This document shows, one piece after another, positions 54,201 to 61,431 of a stretch of 64,000 nucleotides of DNA. The notes beneath the pieces are model-generated. The model worked only from the letters and a program-made list of their open reading frames with translations. It was not told the origin of the DNA and ran no database searches. Each line of letters starts with the position of its first letter. The stretch's first letter is position 1. The DNA comes from JAJYSO01 sp964579505. GTDB taxonomy: Bacteria; Bacteroidota; Bacteroidia; Flavobacteriales; Flavobacteriaceae. The translations under genes were made by a program, and so were the position numbers. Location of the stretch: the NCBI GenBank assembly GCA_964579505.1, contig CAZOGC010000007.1, positions 1 to 64,000 on the forward strand. Direction: 5' to 3'.

Positions 54201-55447
54201 ATATTTCGAATAGCTTGGGTCAGAGAAGACGGTTGCGACCCATTAATGCCCAGCGGATTAAAATCGTTATTCCCATTATCGGGCAAGGCTCCCGACGGAA
54301 CATTTACAAATCCGGTATAAGCCGGTGGGTTGATAGGGTTGCCATCAACGTCTAAAAAGACTCCCATATGTGTTGGATCCGATTCTCCTAAATCTTGAAT
54401 AGCCACAATATTACGAGCATTTTCTATATGAGATGGTGTATTGGCACGGTTAGTTATCCACACCTCAACACGTGTAATTCGAATATTACTGTTAATAAAC
54501 GGGTAGTTTTTTAAAGCCTGGTTGTAGTGATTTCTAAAATATTGCGCCAAGAAATAATGGCGATTTTCATCATAGTCTAAAGCAAATTTTTTAAATTCTT
54601 GCACCGCTCCGCCTCCTTCTATTACGGTCCGTTGCCGTTGTGAGTTTTGTTGTGCATACACACCGGTAATAGTTGTTTTTCCAAACTTGAGTTGCGTCTT
54701 CACACCAAACAGACTTTGCGAACCTTGAATTAAGGAGCTACTTAGTGGCATACTCACGTTTCCCACTTCAATTTTTTGTACAATATCGTCTTCATCCGGG
54801 GTGTATTCTAACTTGATTTGGTTTTGAAAATCAAAGGTAGATTCGGTATTAAAATTAGCTCTAATAGCCAGCCGTGTACCAATTTGACCGGTTAAGCTCA
54901 GGTCTATATTTTGATCAAAGTCAAACGTAAAATTAGAGCGATTTCGCGGTGATAAAACCGGGTTATCTCGTTTATCAAATAACACTCCCAGCCCTACTTG
55001 AACCGATCCTCTAGGGATTATCTGAATTTGATTGCCCCCAAAAACCGACTGAAAGAAATTATTGTTGACATAAAAAATAGGCAATAAGTTTTTTTGAGCA
55101 GCTGCAGCAGAATCTCCTTGTGCGTTTACTGCCTTAAACTTACTTTTAAAATAACGAGTCATACGCTCTTTCATCACGCGTTTTTGAAATTCTTTAGGGG
55201 TAAGAATAAGCGGATAAGAGACGTTTATGCTGTCTATTTTTTGGGTATAAATATACCGATTGGTTAATGGGTCGTACGTATATTTTTTAACAATGCTATT
55301 AGGCGGTTGCAATGGGTATCGCTGCACTTGCGTAGTGTCTTGCGCGGGGTTGTGCTGTTGTGCCATGACAGAAAAGTCGGTAAAAATTACCAGCAGAACC
55401 AAAACAATTATTTTGGGAGATATTTTAAAAAAATTGCTCCTTCCCAA
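48257..55447 (-). CDS. sprA: SprA, outer-membrane translocon of the type IX secretion system
   Basis: SprA (Sov in Porphyromonas) forms the giant outer-membrane barrel through which T9SS cargo leaves the cell and is needed for secretion and gliding. The 2396-residue protein is in the family size range. It has an N-terminal signal (about 10-30, ending SVMAQ), repeated beta-rich segments with many Tyr, Asn and Gly, conserved pieces such as VEVWITNRAN, YVDDFEASQT and WVMDPY, and a C-terminal strand ending RLRYTFGN. The frame is intact over 7.2 kb. It starts five bases after ruvA, and its partners gldKLMN are 19 kb away. Confidence 0.97.
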   Translation of the reverse strand: MGRSNFFKISPKIIVLVLLVIFTDFSVMAQQHNPAQDTTQVQRYPLQPPNSIVKKYTYDPLTNRYIYTQKIDSINVSYPLILTPKEFQKRVMKERMTRYFKSKFKAVNAQGDSAAAAQKNLLPIFYVNNNFFQSVFGGNQIQIIPRGSVQVGLGVLFDKRDNPVLSPRNRSNFTFDFDQNIDLSLTGQIGTRLAIRANFNTESTFDFQNQIKLEYTPDEDDIVQKIEVGNVSMPLSSSLIQGSQSLFGVKTQLKFGKTTITGVYAQQNSQRQRTVIEGGGAVQEFKKFALDYDENRHYFLAQYFRNHYNQALKNYPFINSNIRITRVEVWITNRANTPSHIENARNIVAIQDLGESDPTHMGVFLDVDGNPINPPAYTGFVNVPSGALPDNGNNDFNPLGINGSQPSSLTQAIRNMATVGQGFGALSSTVQEGVDYAKLENARRLNPGEYVLHPQLGYISLKTRIRNDEILAVAFQYTVNGKVYQVGEFSNDGVASSQPMPNPQNPSGPQIANNQNLVVKLLKGPITSVHEPDWDLMMKNIYDLNATQLSQQDFELNIFYTDPQPLNYISSADGGATPLPNDVENTSLLRVFHLDKLNYNQDPVSGGDGFFDYVPGITVDPQNGQFIFTTVEPFGKYLFDKLQTQGGTASYDDPSTYNANQKKYVFRALYTDTKTQAEQKQSNQNKFRLVGSYKTSGMGGIPIGSFNVPRGSVIVTAGGRELQEGVDYTVNYELGRVHIINEALKASGVPISVSTENNALFGQRTKRFMGIHIDHKFNEHFQIGATLLNLNEKPETQKANYGFEPINNTMYGFNFRYATAVPFLTRWVNKLPNIDTDVESHFSLQGEFAYLRPGAPRGDSFNGEVTSYVDDFEASQTFVSILSPHSWYLASAPLDFGGGKTNGDLSSGYKRAKLNWYTIDPIFYSNQRPSGISNNDMSNYDTRRIFKEEIFPKTDVIEGDTRAIFSLDLSYYPKERGMYNYNPAAAGSNTLPNPKDNFGGIMRGINTSDFERTNVQYIEFWVMDPYVYNENANLSSGTLTFDLGSISEDVLKDGRKQYENGLPKEGGAGRTIETDFGRVPSTQSLVYAFDTKGQQRENQDIGLDGLNDTDEATKFPAFGGLKDPSNDNYQYYLSRDGSVGNRYYNYNGLQGNTPSTVGQKNRGNSTLPTTEDVNRDNTMNTINSYFEYKVPIYPGMSVDNNTSSIPGIDQDYITDVRDVQVKLENGQTMRTRWVQFKIPISTDSKYSVGGIRDLQSIRFIRMFLTGFNQHVVLRFGTLNLVRGDYRKYDQPLEPNGSNPNTTPGTIFTSESVSEEKTSDYVSPPGVYREELVTRNQTIREDEQSLALTVKKLAPGDMRAVYKNFSVDMRQYKNLKMFLHAESLPNPNPTLKDGDLSAFIRIGSDFEDNFYQIEIPLKVTDIRSTDKHVVWPDQNELNISLSVLQKIKATMIGNPSLNPNVLHYFDANGNLINGTAPTGQMRIAIKGNPSFGDVRVIMLGLENTGTTDAYGQVWFNELRLSDMKNHGGWAANLNMDVNLADLMAVSANGRKSTVGFGSIEQGPNERSREDIQSYNVMANLNAGHLLPKDWGLIIPVSYSRGVELITPQYDPQYRDIELQTLLDNTADPVRREQLKHRAEDYTKRQSFSIIGLHKQRTTDKTPLPIDIENFTFSGVYNQVNHRDFKIEEGLSQNVNVGATYDYNFKPLSIEPFKNVAFLDSSRYYQPIRDFNFNPLPTSISATANILRQYNEQQFRQINLPPGSLGIPKLYQRDYRFNWGFTVNDQLTKSLSFVFRESNNRIIRNYLDKNNMQNNSIGIWDNFFDVGDPNQHNQSLQVNYDLPFDKFPFLNFINARYSYSGNFMWQKGSTILNTLPNTPDMGNTIQNSRTHQFNATLSMQRLYDYLGLHKKRGKNTVNRENRLGFTRNTNKTDNASSKLSFGDKLLNTGIDIITALDRLTINYKDTRGTFLPGYLQDVGFIGTLKPSAGFTFGSQRDIRRLAASKGWLTLYQDFNNQYLTNEIKTLTLQASLDLLPDLTIDLSANRTYARNYSEGFKVDPTTREYQSLAPQSYGNFTISTIMLGSAFQKSDEAGSKAFDEFRKNRRLIAVRLAKKAGIDLTNPANFDANGFPKGFGRTSQQVLLPAFLSAYLGENVSSMRLSPFRDTPLPNWDIKYTGLMRLKFFREHFRRFSIQHGYMASYTINRFQNNLKYNNANPYGTQNVDQQGNYRSNILVSNINLVEQFSPLIKIDMEMRNSISILAEIDKDRALSLSFANNLLTEIQGTEFRLGLGYRIKNLKVTTHINGQQRILNGDLNLKADVSYRRNKTIVRYLDINDSQVTTGQDRWEAHFTADYALSRNLTAIFYYDHNFSKYFVSTAFPQTTIRTGIRLRYTFGN

Positions 55448-55452
55448 CGTAC

Positions 55453-56034
55453 TTATAATTTTTTTAATGCAAGTTTTATGATTGTCTCTACACTTGCCCC
55501 CTCATCCTCCATAAGGATTCTTCGTACAATCTTAGCAGATTGTTTCCGCTTATATCCAAGCGTCTCTAAAGCAGATAACGCTTCTTCTTTGCAGGTATTG
55601 CGTTGAGGCATTACTATTTTATCGGCACTTTCATAATCAGAAAGCTTATCTTTTAAGTCTATAATTACTCTTTGTGCCGTTTTGGCTCCAATTCCTTTCA
55701 CACTTTTTATTTCGGCCACATTTTCTGTAGCAATAGCCTCAACCACTTGATCAGGGGTTAATGATGACAGCATCGTTCGTGCCGTACTGGCCCCTATACC
55801 CGAAACAGAAAGCAACTTTACAAAGAGCTCTCTTTCGCTCTTCTCCATAAACCCATATAAAGTTTGTGCATCTTCACGAACTTGTAAATATGTATAAATA
55901 AAAATATTTTCGTCTTGGGGGAGCTGCGCATACGTATGCAACGAAATATTTAAACGATAGCCCACTCCGCCACATTCTACCACAATATAGGTTGGATTCT
56001 TTTCTACCAGCTTGCCCCTTACGTGTGTAATCAT
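55453..56034 (-). CDS. ruvA: Holliday junction branch-migration protein RuvA
   Basis: RuvA binds four-way DNA junctions as a tetramer and loads the RuvB motor. The 193-residue protein has the OB-fold start MITHVRGKLVEKNPTYIVVECGGVGYRLNIS, the helix-hairpin-helix pairs LSVSGIGASTARTML and IKSVKGIGAKTAQRVIIDL, and the C-terminal RuvB-binding domain (about 145-193). It leads the ruvA-sprA pair. A -7 candidate TACATTTG lies at 56058-56065 on the minus strand. Confidence 0.98.
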   Translation of the reverse strand: MITHVRGKLVEKNPTYIVVECGGVGYRLNISLHTYAQLPQDENIFIYTYLQVREDAQTLYGFMEKSERELFVKLLSVSGIGASTARTMLSSLTPDQVVEAIATENVAEIKSVKGIGAKTAQRVIIDLKDKLSDYESADKIVMPQRNTCKEEALSALETLGYKRKQSAKIVRRILMEDEGASVETIIKLALKKL

Positions 56035-56391
56035 ACGTTAATCAAAAGTTAATGCAACAAATGTAGAGAATTTATTGCTACAAGTAAATTTTAAGCTTGG
56101 TATAATTGTCTTTCTTACTACAAGGAGGACAAATAGCACTTTTTTAAAAAATATTTACCCGTGGTTATTATCTAAACAAGGTTAATTTTTAGATTATTGA
56201 TATTTCTGCTGAACCTAAATTTGTTCAGATACCGAATCAAGGTTAAAGCGATGAATTTCAAGTATATGATTCGCGAACCTATATTCAACCGCGTACGCTT
56301 TTGTTTATTCTGTCGTATCAGTTATAATTTTATATACAACAAGCCGTACAGCGTTAACCGTACGGCTTGTTGTAAAGATTTATTTATAAGC
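56035..56391. other. Intergenic region maeB-ruvA
   Basis: A 357-base AT-rich gap without a gene. It contains the ruvA -7 candidate near 56058-56065 and the maeB hairpin at 56336-56373. Nothing else in it stands out. Confidence 0.7.
56336..56373 (-). terminator. Hairpin after maeB
   Basis: A perfect 14-bp inverted repeat (56336-56349 with 56360-56373) with a ten-base loop lies 18 bases beyond the maeB stop. The following bases are U-rich but interrupted (TATATAAAATT), so the call rests mainly on the stem. Confidence 0.8.
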
Positions 56392-58665
56392 TTATCTATC
56401 TTCGCGCTGGGCATCTACTACCGCTACAGCAGACATATTTACCATCTCGCGCACACTGGCACCGAGTTGTAAAATGTGTACCGGTTTGGCTAAGCCCATA
56501 ATAATAGGACCAATAGAATCTCCTTCTCCCATCTCTTTAATGAGTTTATACGCTGAGTTGGCCGAAACCAAGTTTGGAAAAACCAAGGTGTTTACCTTGT
56601 GATCGGCAATTTTTGAAAACGGAAATTTACTTTCACGCATAGATCTATTCAACGCAAAATCGGCTTGAATTTCTCCATCTACCAACAAATGAGGGTGTCT
56701 TTCATGCAGCAGCGAAACCGCTTCTTTTACTTTTTTAGCTTGGGGTGCCTTAGACGACCCAAAATTGGCATACGACATCATGGCAATTACCGGCTCAAAC
56801 CCAAACATTTTAGCGGTAGCTGCCGTCATCTCTGCAATGCGCGCTAAACATTCTGCTCCGGGGTCAATATTAATAGAGGTGTCGCTAATAAACAATGACC
56901 CCAAAGAGGTTTCCATCAAGTTGGTGGTGGCAATACGCGAAACACCTTCAACAGTACCCACCAGCTCTAAAATAGGTTTTAACACCACAGGATACGCCCT
57001 AGAATAACCCGAAAGTAACGCATCGGCATCGCCTTCATTTACCATCATTGCGGCAAAATAATTGCGCTCACGCATTAATTTTTGAGCATCGAGTAAGGTA
57101 ATTCCTTTACGGCGTCTTGATTTCCAGAAAATTTCAGCATATGTCTCTAAACGATCTTGTTGTTCATCGGCTTTAGGATCAATAATTTCAACATCTACAT
57201 CGTCAAAATCAATCTCCTTCATCAACTCTTGAATAATATCTTTTCGACCCAACAAAATAGGAATTGCAATGCCTTCTTCTTTTACGATTTGAGCTGTTTT
57301 TAATACGTCTAAATGATCGGCTTCTGCATAAACCACCCTTTTAGGATCACTTTTTGCTTGTTTAGCCAACATGCGCGTAATTTTGGTGTTGTTACCCAAG
57401 CGTTCTGCTAATTCTTGGCGGTAGCGACTCCAATCGTCTATAGGTTCTTGTGCCACTCCACTTTCCATAGCTGCTTTGGCCACGGCCGGCGGCACTTCTG
57501 TAATTAATCGAACATCAAAAGGCTTGGGAATGATATAGTCGCGCCCGTACGTTAATTTGGTTTCTCCGTAGGTTTTGTTTACTTCTTCCGGAACCGTCTT
57601 CTTTGCCAATTCGGCCAATGCCCGAACGGCTGCTTTTTTCATCTCTTCATTAATCTCGGTGGCTCGTACATCTAGTGCACCACGAAAAATAAACGGAAAA
57701 CCAAGCACATTGTTTACCTGATTAGGATAATCTGTACGCCCCGTGGCCATAATTACATCTTTGCGGGTAGCCACCGCCGTGGGATAATCAATTTCAGGCG
57801 TGGGGTTGGCCATCGCAAAAACAATAGGGTCTTGTGCCATGCTCAACAGCATTTCTTTAGAAACAATATTTCCTACAGACAGCCCAATAAAAACATCGGC
57901 CTCTTTCATGGCTTCTTCTAATGTATGTATATCGCGTGCCGTAGCAAATTCTGCTTTTTGCTCAGTAAGGGTTTCACGGTCTTTGCGAATTACCCCTTTA
58001 CTGTCTATCATCACAATATTTTTGCCTTCAACGCCAAAAGACTTGTACAAACGCGCACACGATACCGCAGCTGCTCCCGCTCCACTAACCACAATTTTAA
58101 TATTCTCCATTTTTTTACCAACCAGTTCGGTGGCATTTAACAAGGCAGCCGCAGAAATAATAGCCGTTCCGTGTTGATCGTCGTGCATTACCGGAATATC
58201 GAGCTCTTCTTTTAACCTTCGTTCAATTTCAAAAGCCTCCGGGGCTTTAATGTCCTCTAGGTTTATTCCCCCAAAAGTGGGAGCGATATGTTTTACGGTT
58301 TCTACAAATTTATCTACATCGTTGGTATCTACCTCGATGTCAAATACATCTATACCGGCAAATATTTTAAACAACAAGCCTTTGCCTTCCATAACAGGTT
58401 TTGATGCTTCAGGGCCAATATTACCTAACCCCAAAACAGCGGTTCCATTAGAAATGACTGCTACCAAATTACCTTTGTCAGTATATTTGTAAACTTCGTT
58501 TTTGTTGTCTTTAATTTCTAAACATGGGTAGGCTACATACGGCGAGTAAGCAATGGACAAATCACGTTGTGTAGAATACTTTTTGGTGGGAATGACTTCT
58601 ATTTTCCCGGGTTTTGGTTTAGCATGATAAACCAAGGCTTCGCGCCTTTTTCTCTCGTCACTCAT
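56392..58665 (-). CDS. maeB: NADP-dependent malic enzyme with phosphotransacetylase-like domain
   Basis: Decarboxylates malate to pyruvate, producing NADPH. The 757-residue protein joins a malic enzyme part (about 1-425, with GLGNIGPEASKPVMEGKGLLFK, MHDDQHGTAIISAAALLNA and the NAD(P)-binding VVSGAGAAAVSCARL) to a C-terminal phosphotransacetylase-like domain (about 430-757). That C-terminal domain normally acts as an acetyl-CoA sensor rather than as an enzyme. This is the standard MaeB form. Upstream of the start only a weak -7 candidate (TACCTTTA) is seen. Confidence 0.97.
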   Translation of the reverse strand: MSDERKRREALVYHAKPKPGKIEVIPTKKYSTQRDLSIAYSPYVAYPCLEIKDNKNEVYKYTDKGNLVAVISNGTAVLGLGNIGPEASKPVMEGKGLLFKIFAGIDVFDIEVDTNDVDKFVETVKHIAPTFGGINLEDIKAPEAFEIERRLKEELDIPVMHDDQHGTAIISAAALLNATELVGKKMENIKIVVSGAGAAAVSCARLYKSFGVEGKNIVMIDSKGVIRKDRETLTEQKAEFATARDIHTLEEAMKEADVFIGLSVGNIVSKEMLLSMAQDPIVFAMANPTPEIDYPTAVATRKDVIMATGRTDYPNQVNNVLGFPFIFRGALDVRATEINEEMKKAAVRALAELAKKTVPEEVNKTYGETKLTYGRDYIIPKPFDVRLITEVPPAVAKAAMESGVAQEPIDDWSRYRQELAERLGNNTKITRMLAKQAKSDPKRVVYAEADHLDVLKTAQIVKEEGIAIPILLGRKDIIQELMKEIDFDDVDVEIIDPKADEQQDRLETYAEIFWKSRRRKGITLLDAQKLMRERNYFAAMMVNEGDADALLSGYSRAYPVVLKPILELVGTVEGVSRIATTNLMETSLGSLFISDTSINIDPGAECLARIAEMTAATAKMFGFEPVIAMMSYANFGSSKAPQAKKVKEAVSLLHERHPHLLVDGEIQADFALNRSMRESKFPFSKIADHKVNTLVFPNLVSANSAYKLIKEMGEGDSIGPIIMGLAKPVHILQLGASVREMVNMSAVAVVDAQREDR

Positions 58666-58771
58666 ATTTTTGAATTTAAGGAAGGGTAAAGGTACATATT
58701 TTTAGATTTCAATCCTTCTTTAAAAAAAACAATGTTTTGGGTAAGTTTGCTAAATTTAGTACGTTTTACAG

Positions 58772-59707
58772 CTACTCTTTTAAAAACGAAATATTCCGCT
58801 TTAAGCCTGAAAACTTAGTGCGTTTGACGGCCGATTTTTTAAAAACTTTTCTAAATGTCTCTTCGGTAAGTTCTTCCCAATCTCCTTTTTCCATGGCCAA
58901 CAAATCGGGGTGTGGGTCAAATAAAGGCTCGTTGTGTGGCGTTGCAAACCGATTCCACGGGCACACATCTTGGCAAATATCACAACCAAACATCCAGTCT
59001 TCAAATTTACCGCGCATATTTTCAGGAATTGCCTCTTTTAACTCTATGGTAAAATACGAGATACACTTACTGCCATTTATTTTATAGGGTTCGTCTAATG
59101 CCCCGGTAGGACACGCATCTATGCAGGCTGTACAGGTACCACAATAGTCTTTTACCCTAGCATCATACAGTAATTCTAAATCAATAATCAGTTCGGCAAT
59201 AAAGTGAAATGAACCTTTCTGTTTGGTGAGCAACAACGCATTTTTTCCACGCCAACCCAAACCGCTACGCACTGCCCAAGCTTTGTCTAACACCGGTGCC
59301 GAGTCTACAAAAACACGTCCTTCAACCGCCCCAATTTCTTCGCGAATATTAAACAACAATTCTTTTAGCTTATGCTTTAAAACAAAGTGATAATCTCTTC
59401 CGTAAGCGTATTTTGAAAGTTTATAGGAGTCTTTTTGCTGTTGTTGCTCACCTTCTTTTTCCGGATAGTAATTATAGAGTAAAGACACTACACTTTTAGC
59501 TCCCGGCACCAATTTGGTGGGGTCTAAGCGCTTGTCGTAGTGATTCTCTAACCACTTCATTTTGCCGTTCCAGTTATTTTTTAAGTAATAATCGAGGCGC
59601 GGCGCATCGTCACTCAAAAATTCGGCACGACTAATTCCGCAGGCCATAAACCCCAGCCGTTGGGCTTCTGCTTTTATAAAGGCGGTATTTTTCTCTTTGT
59701 TCAGCAC
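58772..59707 (-). CDS. queG: Epoxyqueuosine reductase
   Basis: Reduces epoxyqueuosine to queuosine in tRNA with cobalamin and two 4Fe-4S clusters. The cluster cysteines are in CGTCTACIDACPTGA and CDICQDVCPWN. A GTG at 59707 gives 311 residues and a start (VLNKEKNTAFIKAEAQRLGF) that fits the family. The longer in-frame reading from 59800 adds a hydrophobic, non-conserved stretch. TACCTTTG lies only six bases before this GTG on the minus strand, so transcription would begin at or near the start codon. Confidence 0.9.
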   Translation of the reverse strand: MLNKEKNTAFIKAEAQRLGFMACGISRAEFLSDDAPRLDYYLKNNWNGKMKWLENHYDKRLDPTKLVPGAKSVVSLLYNYYPEKEGEQQQQKDSYKLSKYAYGRDYHFVLKHKLKELLFNIREEIGAVEGRVFVDSAPVLDKAWAVRSGLGWRGKNALLLTKQKGSFHFIAELIIDLELLYDARVKDYCGTCTACIDACPTGALDEPYKINGSKCISYFTIELKEAIPENMRGKFEDWMFGCDICQDVCPWNRFATPHNEPLFDPHPDLLAMEKGDWEELTEETFRKVFKKSAVKRTKFSGLKRNISFLKE

Positions 59708-59712
59708 GTAGG

Positions 59713-59720
59713 CAAAGGTA
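59713..59720 (-). promoter_or_regulatory. Candidate -7 element of queG
   Basis: TACCTTTG matches TAnnTTTG on the minus strand. It ends five bases before the GTG start, so the transcript would be leaderless or nearly so. No clear -33 TTG is seen at the right spacing. Confidence 0.5.
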
Positions 59721-60002
59721 AAACAATAGAAAAAGATAATATCATATCCGAAACATGTCTCTACCGTTCTATTTATCAACAAATCTATTAGAGGAGCCAA
59801 AGGACATCTTTAATCATGATGGATGTATTTCCCAATCCTATTATCCTGTGTCTAGCAAAAGACACAAATATATATAATACATCTGGCAGCTTTGAGATGG
59901 AGTTAGCAAAAAATATCAAAATTTCCGGCTCAATCCAAATCCAATCAAAAATCAGTTTTAGATTTACACTAAAAATATAGTAATTGATTTTTTGTCCCTA
60001 AT

Positions 60003-60041
60003 AAAAAGTGGTTAATCTTCTTAAAAAGTTAACCACTTTTT
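60003..60041 (-). terminator. Terminator after the DUF805 gene
   Basis: Perfect 13-bp arms 60003-60015 and 60029-60041 with a 13-base loop, with A/T runs on both sides. It lies 33 bases beyond the DUF805 stop. The surrounding gap 59708-60074 (367 bases) holds the queG promoter region and no other gene. Confidence 0.85.
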
Positions 60042-60074
60042 TATAAAATTATATTCACAGAAAATTAAATCATC

Positions 60075-60368
60075 CTATTTTTTTGTTTTAGAAGGGAATG
60101 TGGCTAGTACTAAATTTAATACTGGGAAAATGAATAACCAACTAGATATTCCTGCATCTTTTAGACGTCTAAAACCCAAAGAGATAAAGGGTATCAAAAT
60201 TAATAATTCATAATAGTAACCTAAATTATAGACCCCTATTATAGATTTAATAACACCAATCAGTATTGAAATCAATATGTTTATTAGAAAGAAGTACCAA
60301 AATTCCTTTCGAGACGATTTTCCGCTAAAATTAAAAATATTTTTGAAGGGTTCAATATAATAATTCAT
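60075..60368 (-). CDS. DUF805 family membrane protein
   Basis: A 97-residue membrane protein with the DUF805 pattern: an N-terminal YIEPFKNIFNFSGKSSRKEFWYF, hydrophobic segments (about 26-45, 50-63 and 76-90) and the signature LGFRRLKDAGISSW. Function is unknown. It may belong with the frameshifted lipoprotein gene upstream, 29 bases away, in an accessory segment with higher AT content than its surroundings. Confidence 0.85.
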   Translation of the reverse strand: MNYYIEPFKNIFNFSGKSSRKEFWYFFLINILISILIGVIKSIIGVYNLGYYYELLILIPFISLGFRRLKDAGISSWLFIFPVLNLVLATFPSKTKK

Positions 60369-60397
60369 GATTGCTTATTAAAAAGTTAAAAAATATT

Positions 60398-61056
60398 TTA
60401 AGGTTCCCAACCTATACAATTATCATATGAACAGGATGCGACTTCATCCCAAACACATCCTCCTCCAGTAAATGAACATATTAATTTTTGTGAAAATGAC
60501 ATTGATCTAATTCTATCTTGCGCACAATGAGCAATTCCTTTTGGAGTACATTGGTTCCAATCACTATGGGGATGTGGTATATTGGCATCAGGTCTAGGAT
60601 CGCTAGCCTGTAAAAGTGACTCATGAACGAGGGTTGTGGTATTGTGAGATTTTATAGGTATACCATTTGAAAAATCAGTATTTACTATGGATTCTCCATC
60701 CAACGTCATTATTAGATGGCCACTTAAAACATTTGAATGCTCTTCTATTAGTAATTTCGGTTTTTTTCTAAGTAACGCTGTGTCTGATTCAGGAATACTT
60801 ATATTTAGTTTACATTCATATATGTGTATTTCTGCATTTGGATTTTGTGCTGTAACTGTTCTTAGATTATCATCATCTTTATTAAAAACCTTAATTTCAC
60901 CATTTAATAATATTGCATAGCTTGAATATGTAATGACTTTTTGAATTGTTCTAGAATTAGGATTAAGGTATCTGGTAATTCACTTGAACACGCCAGAAGT
61001 GAGGTTACGATAAGGGTAAGAGCAAAAAATTTATATATTATTTTCATAGATTTCAT
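60398..61056 (-). pseudogene. Frameshifted lipoprotein gene
   Basis: The ATG at 61056 (or 61047) starts a lipoprotein signal, MKIIYKFFALTLIVTSLLAC, followed by SSELPDTL. This frame stops at 60904 after non-conserved residues. The -1/+2 frame is open from about 60975 to 60398 and continues with PNSRTIQKVITYSSYAILLN, KVFNKDDDNLRTVTAQNPNA and MTLDGESIVNTDF, ending in a Cys-rich tail (CTPKGIAHCAQ, CSFTGGGCVWDEVASCSYDNC). One indel between about 60957 and 60975 explains both parts. Either the gene is broken or there is a sequencing error. I recognise no family. Corrected length would be about 219 residues. Confidence 0.7.
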
Positions 61057-61431
61057 GTTTTTGTGGTTTAAGACTTGCCTCTTCAATTTAAGGTCCTATT
61101 CGGCATATGTTCCGACCATCAACATTATATCACTTCAAAATCTCATCTCTTTCATATTTCCCAGCATGAATTCAATGTATCTGCTGGTGAGCTGTCCAAT
61201 TAAAATTTATCAAAACTTTATGTTAATACTGCAAACATATTAAATTTTATATTAACATACAATTGAGCGTAAAAAAATTAAAACTGATAAGGCTACACGC
61301 TACTTATTATTAATATTTATTTTAAAAAAACTTTCTATTTAGTTGCAGAACTAGATTAGTCGTTATATATTTGAACAGATTTATAATTTATTAGACGACA
61401 CATAAATCGACTCATCTGTAAAAAGAAGCTT
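61057..61431. other. AT-rich intergenic region before the M56 peptidase gene
   Basis: A 375-base stretch without a gene. The last 90 bases contain the M56 promoter and candidate operator half-sites. The remainder is AT-rich without a coding frame or hairpin that I can support. Confidence 0.65.
61343..61412 (+). promoter_or_regulatory. Promoter and possible operator of the M56 peptidase gene
   Basis: TTG at 61343-61345, a 20-base spacer and TATATTTG at 61366-61373 fit the Bacteroidota consensus. Related half-sites TTAGTCG (61356-61362), TTAGACG (61391-61397) and TCGACT (61407-61412) surround it. They could bind a BlaI-type repressor, but that is inference. Confidence 0.55.

Noticed and set aside
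56197..56472. 91-codon plus-strand open frame in the ruvA/maeB gap
   Set aside because: It crosses the maeB hairpin and runs antisense into the maeB 3' end, with no protein-like composition.
59708..59800. N-terminal extension of QueG
   Set aside because: It is a hydrophobic segment unlike the family start and covers the probable promoter.
60687..60920. 77-codon plus-strand open frame
   Set aside because: Antisense to the frameshifted lipoprotein gene, whose minus-strand frame is much more protein-like.
60941..61243. 100-codon plus-strand open frame
   Set aside because: Antisense to the lipoprotein signal region and continuing into AT-rich intergenic DNA. No recognisable features.
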